Notes: generated by a model not told the origin, from the sequence alone. A stretch of 64,000 bases of DNA from JANYCO01 sp964437245 (GCA_964437245.1 CAYTGJ010000001.1:1-64000), one strand, 5' to 3'. Shown: positions 53,285 to 63,221, counted from the stretch's first letter. Program-made: numbers and translations.

Positions 53285-54577
53285 ATGGAGACAAGGAAAG
53301 ATTCGTTTGCGGCACTCCGGTACAAGGATTTCAGGACCTATATCGCCATCCGTTTTTTCTTCAATTTTGCCAACCAGGTCCAGATTGTAGTCATTGGTTT
53401 TTATGTGTATGAACTGACCCGGAGTACTTTTGCTCTCGGATTGCTGGGGATGTGTGAAGCCGTTCCGGCCATCGGAATAGCCTTGTATGGAGGATATGTA
53501 GCCGATAAATCGGAGAAAAGGAAAATGCTGTTGTTGATCTATAGTGTAGTGCTGATCTCTGCTACGGTCCTGTTTACTATTACCCATGAAGCGATGAGGC
53601 CTTATCTCCAGGTCAATTCGATCGTACTGATCATTTATATCATGATCTTTTGTAATGGAGTGGCCCGTGCTTTTTATGCTCCGGCGGCTTTCACTGTATA
53701 TGCCAATAGTATTCCCAGAACGCTTTACCCCAACGGGAGTACCTGGAGCTCATCTTCCTGGCAGCTTGCATCTATTGTGGGTCCTGCCACTGGAGGAATC
53801 CTTTATGGTTTTGCGTACCGGTTTACCGGTATTCAGGGCATTACGGCTACCTTTATGCTGATCATGGTCCTGCTGATCATCTCTTTGGGTCTGGTCTATT
53901 TTTACCTGAAGTCTTATCCTCCTGTTTTTAAACCGAAGGAAAACATCTGGGAAAGTATTTCAGAAGGATTGCGTTTTGTGTTTAAGAGCAAGCTTATGGT
54001 AGGGGCGATGAGCCTTGATCTCTTCTCCGTTTTTTTCGGAGGAGCCATTGCATTATTGCCGGTCTTTGCCAATGATATACTGAAGGTAGGAGCTGAAGGG
54101 TTGGGCATAATGCGGGCCATGATCTCTGCGGGAGCAATTCTGACTATGCTCACGATGTCAAAGTTTTCTCCTATGGGAAGGCCCTGGAGAAATTTGATGA
54201 TTGCGGTAACAGGTTTTGGCTTGTCGATTATTTGTTTCGGGATTTGCCGGAATTTTTATTTCTCCCTCTTATTCCTTTTTCTGTACGGAGCATTTGACAG
54301 TGTAAGTGTGATCGTTCGCAGCACGATCATGCAGTTGCTGGTTCCCGATGAAATGAGAGGGCGTGTTTCTTCAGTAAATACAATGTTTATCAGCTCTTCA
54401 AACGAGATCGGTGATTTTGAATCGGGAACGGTTGCCAGTCTCATCGGAACGGTTCCAGCGGTGATCTTCGGAGGCTGTATGACCCTGGTAGTGGTGGCCA
54501 TAACATTTTTAAAAACCAGGAAACTCATCCCGATCTCTCTGGAAGATATTCATCCGTCCAACTCAAAAGAACTATAA
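53285..54577 (+). CDS. MFS transporter, EntS/MFS_3-like exporter
   Basis: 430 residues with twelve transmembrane segments and the MFS motif A-like loop ADKSEKRKM (about 73-81). The sequence RSTFALGLLGMCEAVPAIG and GRVSSVNTMFISSSNEIGDFESG are typical of the MFS_3/EntS exporter group, which exports siderophores such as enterobactin or macrolides. The substrate is unknown here. A small hairpin after the gene (AATGACC/GGTCATT) may terminate transcription. Confidence 0.85.
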   Translation: METRKDSFAALRYKDFRTYIAIRFFFNFANQVQIVVIGFYVYELTRSTFALGLLGMCEAVPAIGIALYGGYVADKSEKRKMLLLIYSVVLISATVLFTITHEAMRPYLQVNSIVLIIYIMIFCNGVARAFYAPAAFTVYANSIPRTLYPNGSTWSSSSWQLASIVGPATGGILYGFAYRFTGIQGITATFMLIMVLLIISLGLVYFYLKSYPPVFKPKENIWESISEGLRFVFKSKLMVGAMSLDLFSVFFGGAIALLPVFANDILKVGAEGLGIMRAMISAGAILTMLTMSKFSPMGRPWRNLMIAVTGFGLSIICFGICRNFYFSLLFLFLYGAFDSVSVIVRSTIMQLLVPDEMRGRVSSVNTMFISSSNEIGDFESGTVASLIGTVPAVIFGGCMTLVVVAITFLKTRKLIPISLEDIHPSNSKEL

Positions 54578-54582
54578 AAAAG

Positions 54583-54608
54583 AATGACCAAGAATTCTGG
54601 AGGTCATT
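54583..54608 (+). terminator. Possible terminator after the MFS gene
   Basis: AATGACC (54583-54589) pairs with GGTCATT (54602-54608), followed by TCAATATT. Confidence 0.4.
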
Positions 54609-54706
54609 TCAATATTAAAATTTGATGAGTGTCTGTTTTTTTCTTCGGTTATTAATGTATTTCTGTTATCTTGAAAGATCGTTCGGATTTTTTAGCGGAT
54701 AAAGAT

Positions 54707-55607
54707 ATGTTGCTGAATAAAAAAATACCTATTACCTATATCCTGGGTAAAATAAAAATTGAGATAATCTATGTCTGCATCATCGGGATAGTGACCTATT
54801 ACCTGACACATAAGTACGAGGAGGCCATTCCTGATATGCCNNNNNNNNNNCCCGATCCCCGCTTTTGTGGGAACTGCGATCTCGGTGATCTTGTCTTTCA
54901 AATTAAGCCAGTCGTATGACCGGTGGTGGGAAGCAAGAAAGATCTGGGGAAATATCGTGAATGATAGCAGAACCCTGGTTTTACAATTGCAATCATTTCT
55001 GGGGCCTGAAAACCAGGAGGACATCAGAAAAATTGCCTACCGGCATATGGCCTGGTGCTATAGCCTGGGTCAGTCATTAAGAGGGCTGGATCCTGTGAAG
55101 AATCTTTCGAAGTACCTCACGGCAGAAGAGCTGGAAGAAATAGCGTTGCATCATAATAAACCACTGGCAATTCTTCAGCTCAATACACATCATATTACCT
55201 CCATAAAAGAAAAAGAACAACTGGAAGTTTTTTATCATGTGCAGCTCAATCAGACATTGGTAAATCTTACCAATGCGATGGGAATGGCCGAGCGTATCAA
55301 GTCAACAGTGTTTCCTGTTACATATCGCTATTTTCTTCACTGGATCATTTATCTTTTTGCGATCCTGCTTTCTATCTCGCTCAAAGATGTGGAGAGCTAT
55401 TATGAATTACCATTGCTGGTCGTGATCTCATCGGCGTTTTTTCTGCTGGAAAAATCCGCTACGCACTTACAGGATCCGTTTAACAATCGTCCTACTGATA
55501 CCGCCATGACCACAATTGCTACGAATATAGAAATAAACCTGAAACAGTTGCTCAGGGAAAAAAGCGTACCGGAAGCAGTTCAGCCAAAGGAATTTTATGC
55601 CATGTAG
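54707..55607 (+). CDS. Bestrophin-like chloride channel (interrupted by assembly gap)
   Basis: The 10-N gap at 54841-54850 splits the gene. The left part ends with codon CC- and the right part resumes in frame (CCG at 54852); joining them gives PDMPIPAFVGTAISVILSFK and 295 residues, the normal bestrophin length. An ATG at 54707 is preferred to a TTG at 54671. The bestrophin signature SQSYDRWWEARKIWG (about 60-75) is present, followed by four transmembrane helices. Prokaryotic bestrophins are chloride or sodium channels. It is downstream of the MFS exporter and convergent with the GAF/PAS gene. Confidence 0.8.
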
Positions 55608-55629
55608 TACTGGCAGGATTGTTTGTATT

Positions 55630-55665
55630 GATTTTCTCCATCTATCTGTATAAATGGAGAAAATC
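55630..55665. terminator. Bidirectional terminator
   Basis: GATTTTCTCCAT (55630-55641) pairs perfectly with ATGGAGAAAATC (55654-55665) between convergent genes. Confidence 0.75.
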
Positions 55666-55680
55666 TGTGTTTAGCGTCTG

Positions 55681-56985
55681 CTAGACCGGTTGTCCTTCCT
55701 CCACCAGCGTTAGTCCTGTATGATGCAGAAGTTTTCTTATCTGCTTTTCATAAAGCGTTTCTGCCAGCAGGTCGTCCTGTATATGATATCTTGCACCGAT
55801 GTATTTGATGATTGCTCCGTTTTCATTCTTCACCGGTACGATCGTTGCGTCTACCCAGTAATAGGTTCCGTCCTTTGCCTTGTTTTTAATGATTCCCTGG
55901 AATATTTTCCCTTGCCGGATCGTTTGCCACATTAACTTGAAAAGCATCGGAGGCGTATCAGGATGACGGAAGATGTTATGAGCTTTTCCGATCAGCTCGT
56001 TGCGGGAATATTGAGAGACACTGCAAAGCTTGTCGTTTACATAGGTAATAGTACCATGAATGTCGGACTCGGACAAGATGGTTGTATGTCCGAAAACATC
56101 TTCTCTGATCTCAAGTTCTTTTTTGAGATTTTTAGTATCGGCGAGTTGCTCCAGAATGCGTTCCTGCATATCCGAAAGATCGTCCATGTTCTGACGAAGC
56201 TCTTCTTCCTGTTGTTTGAGCTGTTCGGTTTGTTCCTGCGATGTTTTAAGAAGCCGTTTGGTGTTCTCATTCGTTTGAATATTCAGGATCACGGAAGCAA
56301 TGTTTTCCGCCAGCTTCAGCAGGAATTCAAGATGGTATTTCTCCATAACAAAGAAAGACGCTATTTCCATCACTCCCACAATCCTGTCATTGGCTATGAG
56401 GGGAAGCATCAGCAGACATGCCGGAGTGGCTTCTCCCAGGCCGGAAGTGATATAGGTATAGCCATCCGGGAGGTCTGTCAATAAAATATATTCTTTTTCC
56501 AGGTAACATTGACCTATCAGACCTTCTCCCGGTAGAATTATTTTTTCCAGGTATTTTTTCCGGTCGTATGCGTAGCAGGAGGCCAGCTCAAGTCTTGTTT
56601 CCTCTCCTTCTTCGGTGACGATAAAAAGTCCGCCCTGGTTGGCGTTCAGGTATTTAATGAGACTGGAAATAATATTCTCATAAAAAGTCTCTACCTCGCC
56701 ACTATATTTCAGGATGTCTACAAAAGAAGCGAGTCCTTGCGAGACCCAGGTTCTTTTATTCTCTTCCTCATCAAGGTTAGTAAGGTGACGTTGAAGTTCC
56801 TGCAATCCATTGACCAGATGGTCAGGAGAAATCTCCCCGTTTTCCAAGAGCAAAAGCGATTTTCCTGTATTCGCTTTGATAATTTCCTGAAGTTGTAACG
56901 CTGCGTCTTTAATCCCCTTGCGTAACATGACAGATTCCTTCTCAAGTTCCATCAGCTGCGTCTTTCTCACGATTCTGTATGCCAT
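55681..56985 (-). CDS. GAF-PAS sensory protein without visible output domain
   Basis: 434 residues from ATG 56985. An N-terminal helix, a GAF domain (about 80-235) containing FVVMEKYHLEFLLKLAE, a coiled coil (about 245-305, EQTEQLKQQEEELRQNMDDL), and one PAS domain (about 308-410) with SRNELIGKAHNIFRHPDTPP, the Aer/MCP-type PAS signature. No histidine kinase, GGDEF, EAL or MCP signalling domain follows. It may act through a partner protein. It is convergent with the bestrophin gene. Confidence 0.8.
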   Translation of the reverse strand: MAYRIVRKTQLMELEKESVMLRKGIKDAALQLQEIIKANTGKSLLLLENGEISPDHLVNGLQELQRHLTNLDEEENKRTWVSQGLASFVDILKYSGEVETFYENIISSLIKYLNANQGGLFIVTEEGEETRLELASCYAYDRKKYLEKIILPGEGLIGQCYLEKEYILLTDLPDGYTYITSGLGEATPACLLMLPLIANDRIVGVMEIASFFVMEKYHLEFLLKLAENIASVILNIQTNENTKRLLKTSQEQTEQLKQQEEELRQNMDDLSDMQERILEQLADTKNLKKELEIREDVFGHTTILSESDIHGTITYVNDKLCSVSQYSRNELIGKAHNIFRHPDTPPMLFKLMWQTIRQGKIFQGIIKNKAKDGTYYWVDATIVPVKNENGAIIKYIGARYHIQDDLLAETLYEKQIRKLLHHTGLTLVEEGQPV

Positions 56986-57175
56986 ATGTTCAAAGTAAGC
57001 CCACAAACTTCAACATTTCGGTGATAAAAAAGCAAAAAATAAATGAGCATTGTCATTTTTTTTGGAAAAATCATTGGCCGGAATTTCATGAAAAAGATCA
57101 TTGGAAAATCAAAGGGGTATAATTATTTATGATTCACCAGGTTTGTATAGAATAGCAGTCTTGTACTTCTTGCCT

Positions 57176-57535
57176 TCAGGAAAAGTATAAACGGATCATG
57201 GTTTCGCATTTCTCTGCACATTGGCGACAGGCTTCGCTTGTTTTGCGGCAATGTTCCAGTTCCTGATGCTTTTCACATTCCTCGGCAGCCCGCATACAAT
57301 ATTCGGCGCATACAAGACATACGTCTTTAATATGACTGTTTGGCTGAGTCAGAATACGGGCGGTGCTCAGGCAGATCTCCGCACATTCGCGGGTCAGCTT
57401 CATGCATTCCAAAAGGAGAGGAGCCTTGCTTTCTTTCAAGCACTCGTTGGTAGTGGAATAACATTGGGTAGCACATTCCAGACAATTGCGTACGCAGGGA
57501 TGAAACGCTTCCTGGTTTTGATTTTGTTCATTCAT
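57176..57535 (-). CDS. Cys-rich four-helix-bundle copper-binding protein
   Basis: 119 residues with 16 cysteines in the helix-repeat spacing of the DUF326/Csp family (CVRNCLECATQC, CMRAAEEC, CRQCAEKC). Homologues form four-helix bundles lined with thiolates that bind many Cu(I) ions. No signal peptide is present, so it is cytosolic (like Csp3). The ATG at 57535 is preferred to a TTG at 57544. It has no operon partner and is separated by about 290 bp from the SpoIIAA-like gene, so copper storage is inferred from the family. Confidence 0.85.
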   Translation of the reverse strand: MNEQNQNQEAFHPCVRNCLECATQCYSTTNECLKESKAPLLLECMKLTRECAEICLSTARILTQPNSHIKDVCLVCAEYCMRAAEECEKHQELEHCRKTSEACRQCAEKCETMIRLYFS

Positions 57536-57826
57536 TCCTGGCAAAAAAAATTAAAAAACTGATAATTCAATATTACTGTTTTTTCAGAATATATTAACAG
57601 AATTGTCAAAATCTCTTATTGCCCGCTATGTTTCTGGATATCCGATTAAATGGTTCTTTTCTGGTATCCGGTATCTTGTGTCTTAAATACTAAAAGGAGA
57701 CAAGCTGTTTAAATTTAATGTAAAGCTTGATTTTCTGTCTAATCCTTTGTAAAATAATGCTTTATTAATATATAAAGTAAAACAGCCTTGCTTTATATAA
57801 AAATTTACACAAAAATTAGTAGTCTT

Positions 57827-58219
57827 ATGATAGCATGTAAAGATAGAATATACAGAATATATCCTGAGTCGGACAGGATTGTAATGGAGTGGGAAGGCTA
57901 TGCCACCAGTGCGCAATTCCGGGAAGGAACGGAAACCATGTTAAATTATTTGATTGAACAGCGTGTACACAAAGTGCTGGCAGATGTCAGGGATATGGTG
58001 TTGATCGGAATGGAAGATCAGAAATGGATGGAGACATCGTTCCTGCCCCGTGCCATACGGTTCGGATTTAAAGCTTGTGCGATCGTTCGGCCTTCTAATT
58101 ATTTCAATAAGATAGCCGTGGAAACTATTTCGTTCAAGATCGAAAAAGAAAAACTGGCCGTTCAGGTTTTTGACACCTCAGAAGAAGCAATCAATTGGTT
58201 GGATAGTTTTACGGTTTAA
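57827..58219 (+). CDS. SpoIIAA-like (STAS-related) protein
   Basis: 130 residues from ATG 57827. The pattern VMEWEGYATSAQFREGTETMLNYLIEQRVHKVLADVRDM followed by a helix/strand alternation and AIVRPSNYF matches SpoIIAA-like single-domain proteins of Bacteroidota (STAS-like fold, not a true anti-sigma antagonist). Role unknown, possibly stress-linked. It is divergent from the Cys-rich gene. A T-rich stretch precedes the ATG. Confidence 0.7.
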   Translation: MIACKDRIYRIYPESDRIVMEWEGYATSAQFREGTETMLNYLIEQRVHKVLADVRDMVLIGMEDQKWMETSFLPRAIRFGFKACAIVRPSNYFNKIAVETISFKIEKEKLAVQVFDTSEEAINWLDSFTV

Positions 58220-58568
58220 GACAAAGATAATTATCCTTTGCCCCGTGCTTATCATACGGATAAGCTGTAAACCGGATCCGTTAGCCGATATAGTATAATG
58301 CTGGTCCCTTCCATAACTCCGTTGATGGAAAGTTTTTGGGAGTCATGAGAAGGAAAACAGCAGGTTGTTTTTTTCGTTACAACGATAAGACTTTTTATGT
58401 TTTTGTTGTTTCAATCACAGATGTTTTCCGGTTATTTTACGACTTTGAAAGTCTGGAAAAAACCGTTCCTGTGCAGATGAATCGTTCTTTTGCGATACTG
58501 TTGTAAATTAAAATGGTCGGGCGTACCGATTAATTGTATTTTGATCTATAAACAATTATTTTTATACT
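58220..58568. other. 349-bp region without an established gene
   Basis: Only a 53-codon frame (58345-58506) is present, with no supporting promoter or homology. A small hairpin CTTATC/GATAAG (near 58248-58264) follows the SpoIIAA-like gene. Nothing else was seen. Confidence 0.6.
58345..58506 (+). CDS. Possible small protein of 53 codons
   Basis: ATG at 58345 to TAA at 58506 encodes a protein with a hydrophobic middle (KTFYVFVVSITDVF). It has no recognised family. It could be chance, since the region has no other content; listed as a low-confidence candidate. Confidence 0.2.
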   Translation: MRRKTAGCFFRYNDKTFYVFVVSITDVFRLFYDFESLEKTVPVQMNRSFAILL

Positions 58569-59015
58569 ATGAATTCAAATCCAATACATTTGCTTTTGGC
58601 AGACGATGATGAAGATGACTGCCTTTTTTTCCAGGATGCATTGGAAGAATTACCAATGGAGATCTCATTTAAAGCTATTCATAACGGAGAAGAACTTATA
58701 ACGCATCTTCTCCAGAAAATTACCGAGCTTCCTTCTGTACTTTTTCTGGATCTTAACATGCCCCGGAAAAACGGAATGGAGTGTCTGGAAGAAATAAGAA
58801 AGCATGAGAAACTAAGAGAACTTCCGGTCGTGATTTATTCGACCTCTTTTGACCTGGAAACGATCCAGCTTCTGTATAATAAAGGGGCACAGTACTATAT
58901 CCGGAAGCCATCCGAATTTTCCAAGCTTAAAGAAGTAATTCAGCTAGCATTGAAAAGGATCCTGGAAACGAACGCAACACAACCCGAAAAGGAAAAATTT
59001 GTTTTGTACTCTTAA
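58569..59015 (+). CDS. Single-domain response regulator (Rcp1-like)
   Basis: 148 residues, a receiver domain only: acidic pocket ADDDEDD (about 11-17), phospho-acceptor Asp61 in LFLDLNMP, a Thr/Ser at YSTS (about 95) and a Lys in IRKPS (about 118). It lacks a DNA-binding output. The layout resembles Rcp1, the partner of cyanobacterial phytochrome Cph1. The sensor kinase begins 12 bp after it, so they form a two-component pair. Confidence 0.87.
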   Translation: MNSNPIHLLLADDDEDDCLFFQDALEELPMEISFKAIHNGEELITHLLQKITELPSVLFLDLNMPRKNGMECLEEIRKHEKLRELPVVIYSTSFDLETIQLLYNKGAQYYIRKPSEFSKLKEVIQLALKRILETNATQPEKEKFVLYS

Positions 59016-59027
59016 CGTAAAAACAAT

Positions 59028-61838
59028 TTGGTAAAAGTAAGAGCTGTAGATCTCCACAAACAGATTCTCGCCGGAGGAGGAGAAATGGGACGCCTGATCT
59101 GTGAAAAAGACTGGAGTACTACTTCCGTTGGTGCGCCCGATACCTGGCCTCAGAGTTTGCTTACGACCGTAATGATTATGCTCAGCTCCAGAGCTCCTAT
59201 GATCCTCTGCTGGGGACCTGACCTGATCTGTTTTTACAACAACGCCTACCGTATTCTTCTTGGAGAAAATAAAACACATTCCTCTTTGATTGGAATGAAT
59301 GCCTGGAATTTGTGGGAGGAAGAATGGAAGACGGTAAAACCGTTGATAGACCAGATCCTGAATGGCGAGGAAGCAGCAGCGAGCGAGAACCTTATTATTC
59401 CTGTATTCAGAAACGGTAAAAAAGAGGAGGCCTACTGGTCCCGTAGCTATAGCCCGGTGAAAGATGAATCAGGGAATATCGCAGCGGTTCTGTTGACCTG
59501 CCATGAGACCACGGAAAAAGTCCTTTATTACCAGTTGCTGAAAGAGATCAACCGTCGTTACATTGATAATATTATGCAGGCTTCTGTTCCCATGTGTTTG
59601 CTTCGGGGAGAGAACTTTGTCCTGGAGATCGTCAATTTGCCCATGTTGGAGATGTTGGACAAAACGCTGGAAGAGCTGCTCAACAAACAAGTATATGAAG
59701 CGTTGCCGGAAATCCAGAACCAGGGACTCGAAGCGATGCTGGAGCAGGTATATACAACCGGTGAAAAATATATTGCCAACGAACGTTCGATCAGGCTTCT
59801 CCGGAAAGGGAAGCTGGAAACAACGTATATGAATTTTACCTGTGAGGCATTCCGGAATTCAGATGGGAAAATAGACGGCCTGGTTGTAACCGTCTCAGAG
59901 GTGACCATGCAGGTGATTGCCCGGAAGCAAATAGAGGAAAGTGAAAAACGGTTCCGTAACCTGGCAGACAGCGCACCGGTACTGATCTGGATGGGAGGGG
60001 CAGAAAGGCTCTGTAATTATTGCAATAAAACCTGGCTGAATTTTACGGGAAGAACGATCGGAGAGGAAAGCGGAAACGGATGGCTGGAGGGAGTACATGC
60101 AGATGATCTTCAGAAATGCCTGTATACTTACGTAACAGCTTTTGACAAGAGGGAAGAGTTTTATATGGAATTTCGTCTCAGAAGAAGTGACAGAAAGTAC
60201 CGCTGGATTTCAGTACATGGAGTACCCAGGATCTCGCTGGACGGAGTCTTTGAAGGATATATCGCTGCGGGGATGGATATTCACGATCGCGTGGTATATC
60301 AGGAAAAGCTGAAAGAAGACGAAGAAAAATTAAGCATGGTGATCGAAGCCAGTGATCTCGGGACCTGGGAGCTGGACCTGAAAACCATGGAAGCCAGTTA
60401 TTCAAATCAATACCTTAAAATATTCGGTTATCAGACCCGTGTCAACCTGACGCATGCCGAGCTTATTCAGCATCTCCACCCTGACGACCTGAAAATACGG
60501 GAAAATGCTTTTAAGGAAGCATACCTTACGGGGGTTCTTCATTATGAGGCAAGACTTATCTGGAAAGATAAATCCATTCACTGGGTGGAAGGCAAAGGGA
60601 AAATTTTTTACGACAATAAGAAAAATCCTTCTTATATGGTCGGAACGGTGAGAGATATCACGGATGAAAAGCTCTTTCAGAAACGATTGCAGCAGAGAGA
60701 ACAGAAGTTCCGGTTGCTGGCGGATTCCATGCCCCAGAATGTATGGACTGGCGATCCGGAAGGAAATCTTAATTATTTCAACAAATCGATGTATGATTAT
60801 TCCGGCTTGTCTGTTCAGCAACTTACGAGCGGAGGATGGCTTCAACTGGTACACCCGGATGATCTGTCGGAAAATATCCGTGTCTGGAAGCAGGCTATAG
60901 AGACCGGGCAGGACTTTCTGATCGAACACCGGTTCCGCAGACACGATGGAGTATACCACTGGCAGCTAAGCCGGGCAGTGCCTCAGCGGGATGATCAGGG
61001 AAACATTCAGATGTGGGTTGGTACCAGTACGGATATTCAGGAGCAGAAAGAATTTACCAATGAATTGGAAAAGCAGGTACAGGAACGTACCGGTGAGTTG
61101 AAGAAAAAAAATACAGACCTTCAGAAAATGAATAAGGAGCTCCAGTCTTTCGCTTATATTTCCAGCCATGACCTTCAGGAGCCTTTGCGTAAGATACAAA
61201 CGTTTGCCAGCCGTATCCTGGCAAAAGAAAAGCAGACCCTCTCGGAAGATGGCCTGACTTATTTTTTAGGAATGCAGCGTGCTGCCAGCCGGATGCAAAC
61301 GCTTATCCAGGATCTGCTGGCCTATTCGCGGAGCGGAAATATTGAGAAAAATTTTGTTAAAACGGGAGTAAAAGAAATTGTAGAAGAAGTAAAATGTGAC
61401 TTTACAGAAATGCTTCTGCAGAAACAGGGAACGATCGAACTGGAAGGGAACGTCGAACTCAAAGCCATTCCGTTTCAGATCATACAATTGTTTCATAACC
61501 TGATCAGCAATGCCATAAAATTCTCATCCTCCGAAAAACCCCTGCGCGTAGTTATCCGGTGTACACAGGAAGATGGAAACCGGTTAAATGTACCAGGAAT
61601 TGCTCCTGACAAAAAGTACTGTCATATTTCCATTTCGGACAATGGGATCGGTTTTGATCCGCAGTACAAGGACAGGATATTTGAGGTCTTTCAGCGCCTG
61701 CATGGAAAAGAAGAATATTCCGGTACCGGAATTGGTTTATCGATCGTCAAAAAAATAGTGGACAATCACAGTGGGCTGATCACTGCAACCGGCGAGTTGA
61801 ATCGCGGAGCTACCTTTGATATTTATCTTCCTGTATAA
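59028..61838 (+). CDS. Multi-PAS sensor histidine kinase
   Basis: 936 residues, TTG start; upstream of the later ATG the sequence LHKQILAGGGEMGRLI matches the family's N-terminus, so the TTG is preferred. Several PAS/PAC domains (about 40-690) include the typical WLEGVHADDLQKC and WLQLVHPDDLSEN. A coiled coil leads to HisKA with phospho-acceptor His714 in SSHDLQEPLRKI and a HATPase domain with NLISNAIKFS, DNGIGFD and GTGIGLSIVKKI. No transmembrane segment is seen, so it is a cytosolic sensor. It pairs with the response regulator immediately upstream. Confidence 0.87.
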   Translation: MVKVRAVDLHKQILAGGGEMGRLICEKDWSTTSVGAPDTWPQSLLTTVMIMLSSRAPMILCWGPDLICFYNNAYRILLGENKTHSSLIGMNAWNLWEEEWKTVKPLIDQILNGEEAAASENLIIPVFRNGKKEEAYWSRSYSPVKDESGNIAAVLLTCHETTEKVLYYQLLKEINRRYIDNIMQASVPMCLLRGENFVLEIVNLPMLEMLDKTLEELLNKQVYEALPEIQNQGLEAMLEQVYTTGEKYIANERSIRLLRKGKLETTYMNFTCEAFRNSDGKIDGLVVTVSEVTMQVIARKQIEESEKRFRNLADSAPVLIWMGGAERLCNYCNKTWLNFTGRTIGEESGNGWLEGVHADDLQKCLYTYVTAFDKREEFYMEFRLRRSDRKYRWISVHGVPRISLDGVFEGYIAAGMDIHDRVVYQEKLKEDEEKLSMVIEASDLGTWELDLKTMEASYSNQYLKIFGYQTRVNLTHAELIQHLHPDDLKIRENAFKEAYLTGVLHYEARLIWKDKSIHWVEGKGKIFYDNKKNPSYMVGTVRDITDEKLFQKRLQQREQKFRLLADSMPQNVWTGDPEGNLNYFNKSMYDYSGLSVQQLTSGGWLQLVHPDDLSENIRVWKQAIETGQDFLIEHRFRRHDGVYHWQLSRAVPQRDDQGNIQMWVGTSTDIQEQKEFTNELEKQVQERTGELKKKNTDLQKMNKELQSFAYISSHDLQEPLRKIQTFASRILAKEKQTLSEDGLTYFLGMQRAASRMQTLIQDLLAYSRSGNIEKNFVKTGVKEIVEEVKCDFTEMLLQKQGTIELEGNVELKAIPFQIIQLFHNLISNAIKFSSSEKPLRVVIRCTQEDGNRLNVPGIAPDKKYCHISISDNGIGFDPQYKDRIFEVFQRLHGKEEYSGTGIGLSIVKKIVDNHSGLITATGELNRGATFDIYLPV

Positions 61839-61866
61839 GACAGGGCCGGTCCGTTGCACAAAAAAT

Positions 61867-61918
61867 CAGGTACAGAAAGACAGTTGATAGTTCCTGTTTC
61901 TGATACCTGTTCTCTTTT
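61867..61918 (+). terminator. Terminator after the kinase gene
   Basis: CAGGTA...CAG (61867-61883) pairs with CTG...TACCTG (61894-61909) with one bulge, followed by TCTCTTTTTA. Confidence 0.6.
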
Positions 61919-61993
61919 TAACCGGCATAAAAATTAATCCGGGACATTCCAAAATTCCATCTTTTGTACTTAAAAATAGTATCTTCGGGTTCA

Positions 61994-63130
61994 ATGAATC
62001 AAATAACAGGAAATAATAACAGAAAGAAGCGCTATCAGCGGACTGTTTTCTGGGTCGCTCCTGTAGTGCTTCTGACTATTGCTTTTCTGCTATGGTATAA
62101 GCCCCCTTTTTATGTGATCCGCCAGGGAGCACAGGATTCTTTTGGAGGAGATCTTTTGCTGTCTGGTTATGACGACCGGGCTCATAAAGGCAATTCCTGG
62201 CTGGTGATCGAGCAGGGCACTCCGGATAAAGTGGGGTATCGCTATATCCTCAAAGAAGGGTTTTCATATCCGTATGTAGGAATTATGTTTTCCCGGGAAG
62301 ACAGTTCCCTGTTTGATCTGTCTTCTTACGATTACCTTAAAATCAACATCAAAGCCAGAACAGGTACCAGGGTACCATTTACACTAACCTCTGAAATCCC
62401 TTCGTACAGTAATAGGGAAGAACATCTTTCCTATCGCAATTCACAATATGTTCTGACCGTAGAGAATCAATTCACAGAGATCTCCGCACCGCTCAAAAAA
62501 TTTGAAACCCCCGATTGGTGGTATGCTAATCACAACAAAACAGAGAAAGACCTGGGGGCTCCCGATTTTTCCAGAATCCGTACGATTCAGTTGGGAAACT
62601 GTATCAATTTAAAAAAAGAGACGGAAGATGTGGTAGAAGTGGAAGAGCTCAGTTTTCATGTAAACTATTGGTCTTTTTTTATAAATGCAGGGATCTTTCT
62701 GGTGATTTATGCTGTAGGAGGATGGTTGTTTTTCCGGAAGAAAGAAGAAGAAAAACCCGAAATCAATTTTCAATATGAAAAAATCCAGGCGGTAAACTAC
62801 CGGGACAAAGAAGAAGCAGCAGTTTTCGGATTTATCACCTCACATTATTCCAATTCCGAGCTCACTATTACAGATGTACAATCAGCCACCGGGATTCATG
62901 AACGAAAAATATCTTCGATGATCAGGAAGAAAACAGACCTGAACTTTAAGCAATTCCTGAATAAGCTGCGCATCTCGGAGGCTAAAAGACTGTTGTCGGA
63001 AACGGATCTTCCTGTTTCGGAAATTGCATTTAAAGTAGGATATGGAAATGCTTCCCATTTCAATCGTGTTTTTAAGGCCGCAGAGGACCGTTCGCCCAAC
63101 GACTACCGCAAAGATCCTCCTTCAGTATAA
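61994..63130 (+). CDS. Membrane-spanning AraC-family regulator with periplasmic sensor domain
   Basis: 378 residues from ATG 61994. TM1 (about 17-35), a periplasmic beta-sandwich (about 40-220, with GGDLLLSGYDDRAHKGN, YDYLKINIKARTGTR and FETPDWWYANHN) resembling a CBM11/CIA30-like carbohydrate-binding module, TM2 (about 224-247), and a C-terminal AraC DNA-binding domain (about 285-375) with ISEAKRLLSETDLPVSEIAF and ASHFNRVFKAAEDRSPNDY. It would sense a glycan outside the cell and act on DNA at the membrane. It precedes a polysaccharide deacetylase gene. Confidence 0.8.
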   Translation: MNQITGNNNRKKRYQRTVFWVAPVVLLTIAFLLWYKPPFYVIRQGAQDSFGGDLLLSGYDDRAHKGNSWLVIEQGTPDKVGYRYILKEGFSYPYVGIMFSREDSSLFDLSSYDYLKINIKARTGTRVPFTLTSEIPSYSNREEHLSYRNSQYVLTVENQFTEISAPLKKFETPDWWYANHNKTEKDLGAPDFSRIRTIQLGNCINLKKETEDVVEVEELSFHVNYWSFFINAGIFLVIYAVGGWLFFRKKEEEKPEINFQYEKIQAVNYRDKEEAAVFGFITSHYSNSELTITDVQSATGIHERKISSMIRKKTDLNFKQFLNKLRISEAKRLLSETDLPVSEIAFKVGYGNASHFNRVFKAAEDRSPNDYRKDPPSV

Positions 63131-63221
63131 AAAGTATAAGAATATAGCTGATTATTAGTGTATACTTCCTTTTTGCAAAGTCTTTTTACGTTTCTGCAAA
63201 TTCATTTTAAGTCATATCACT

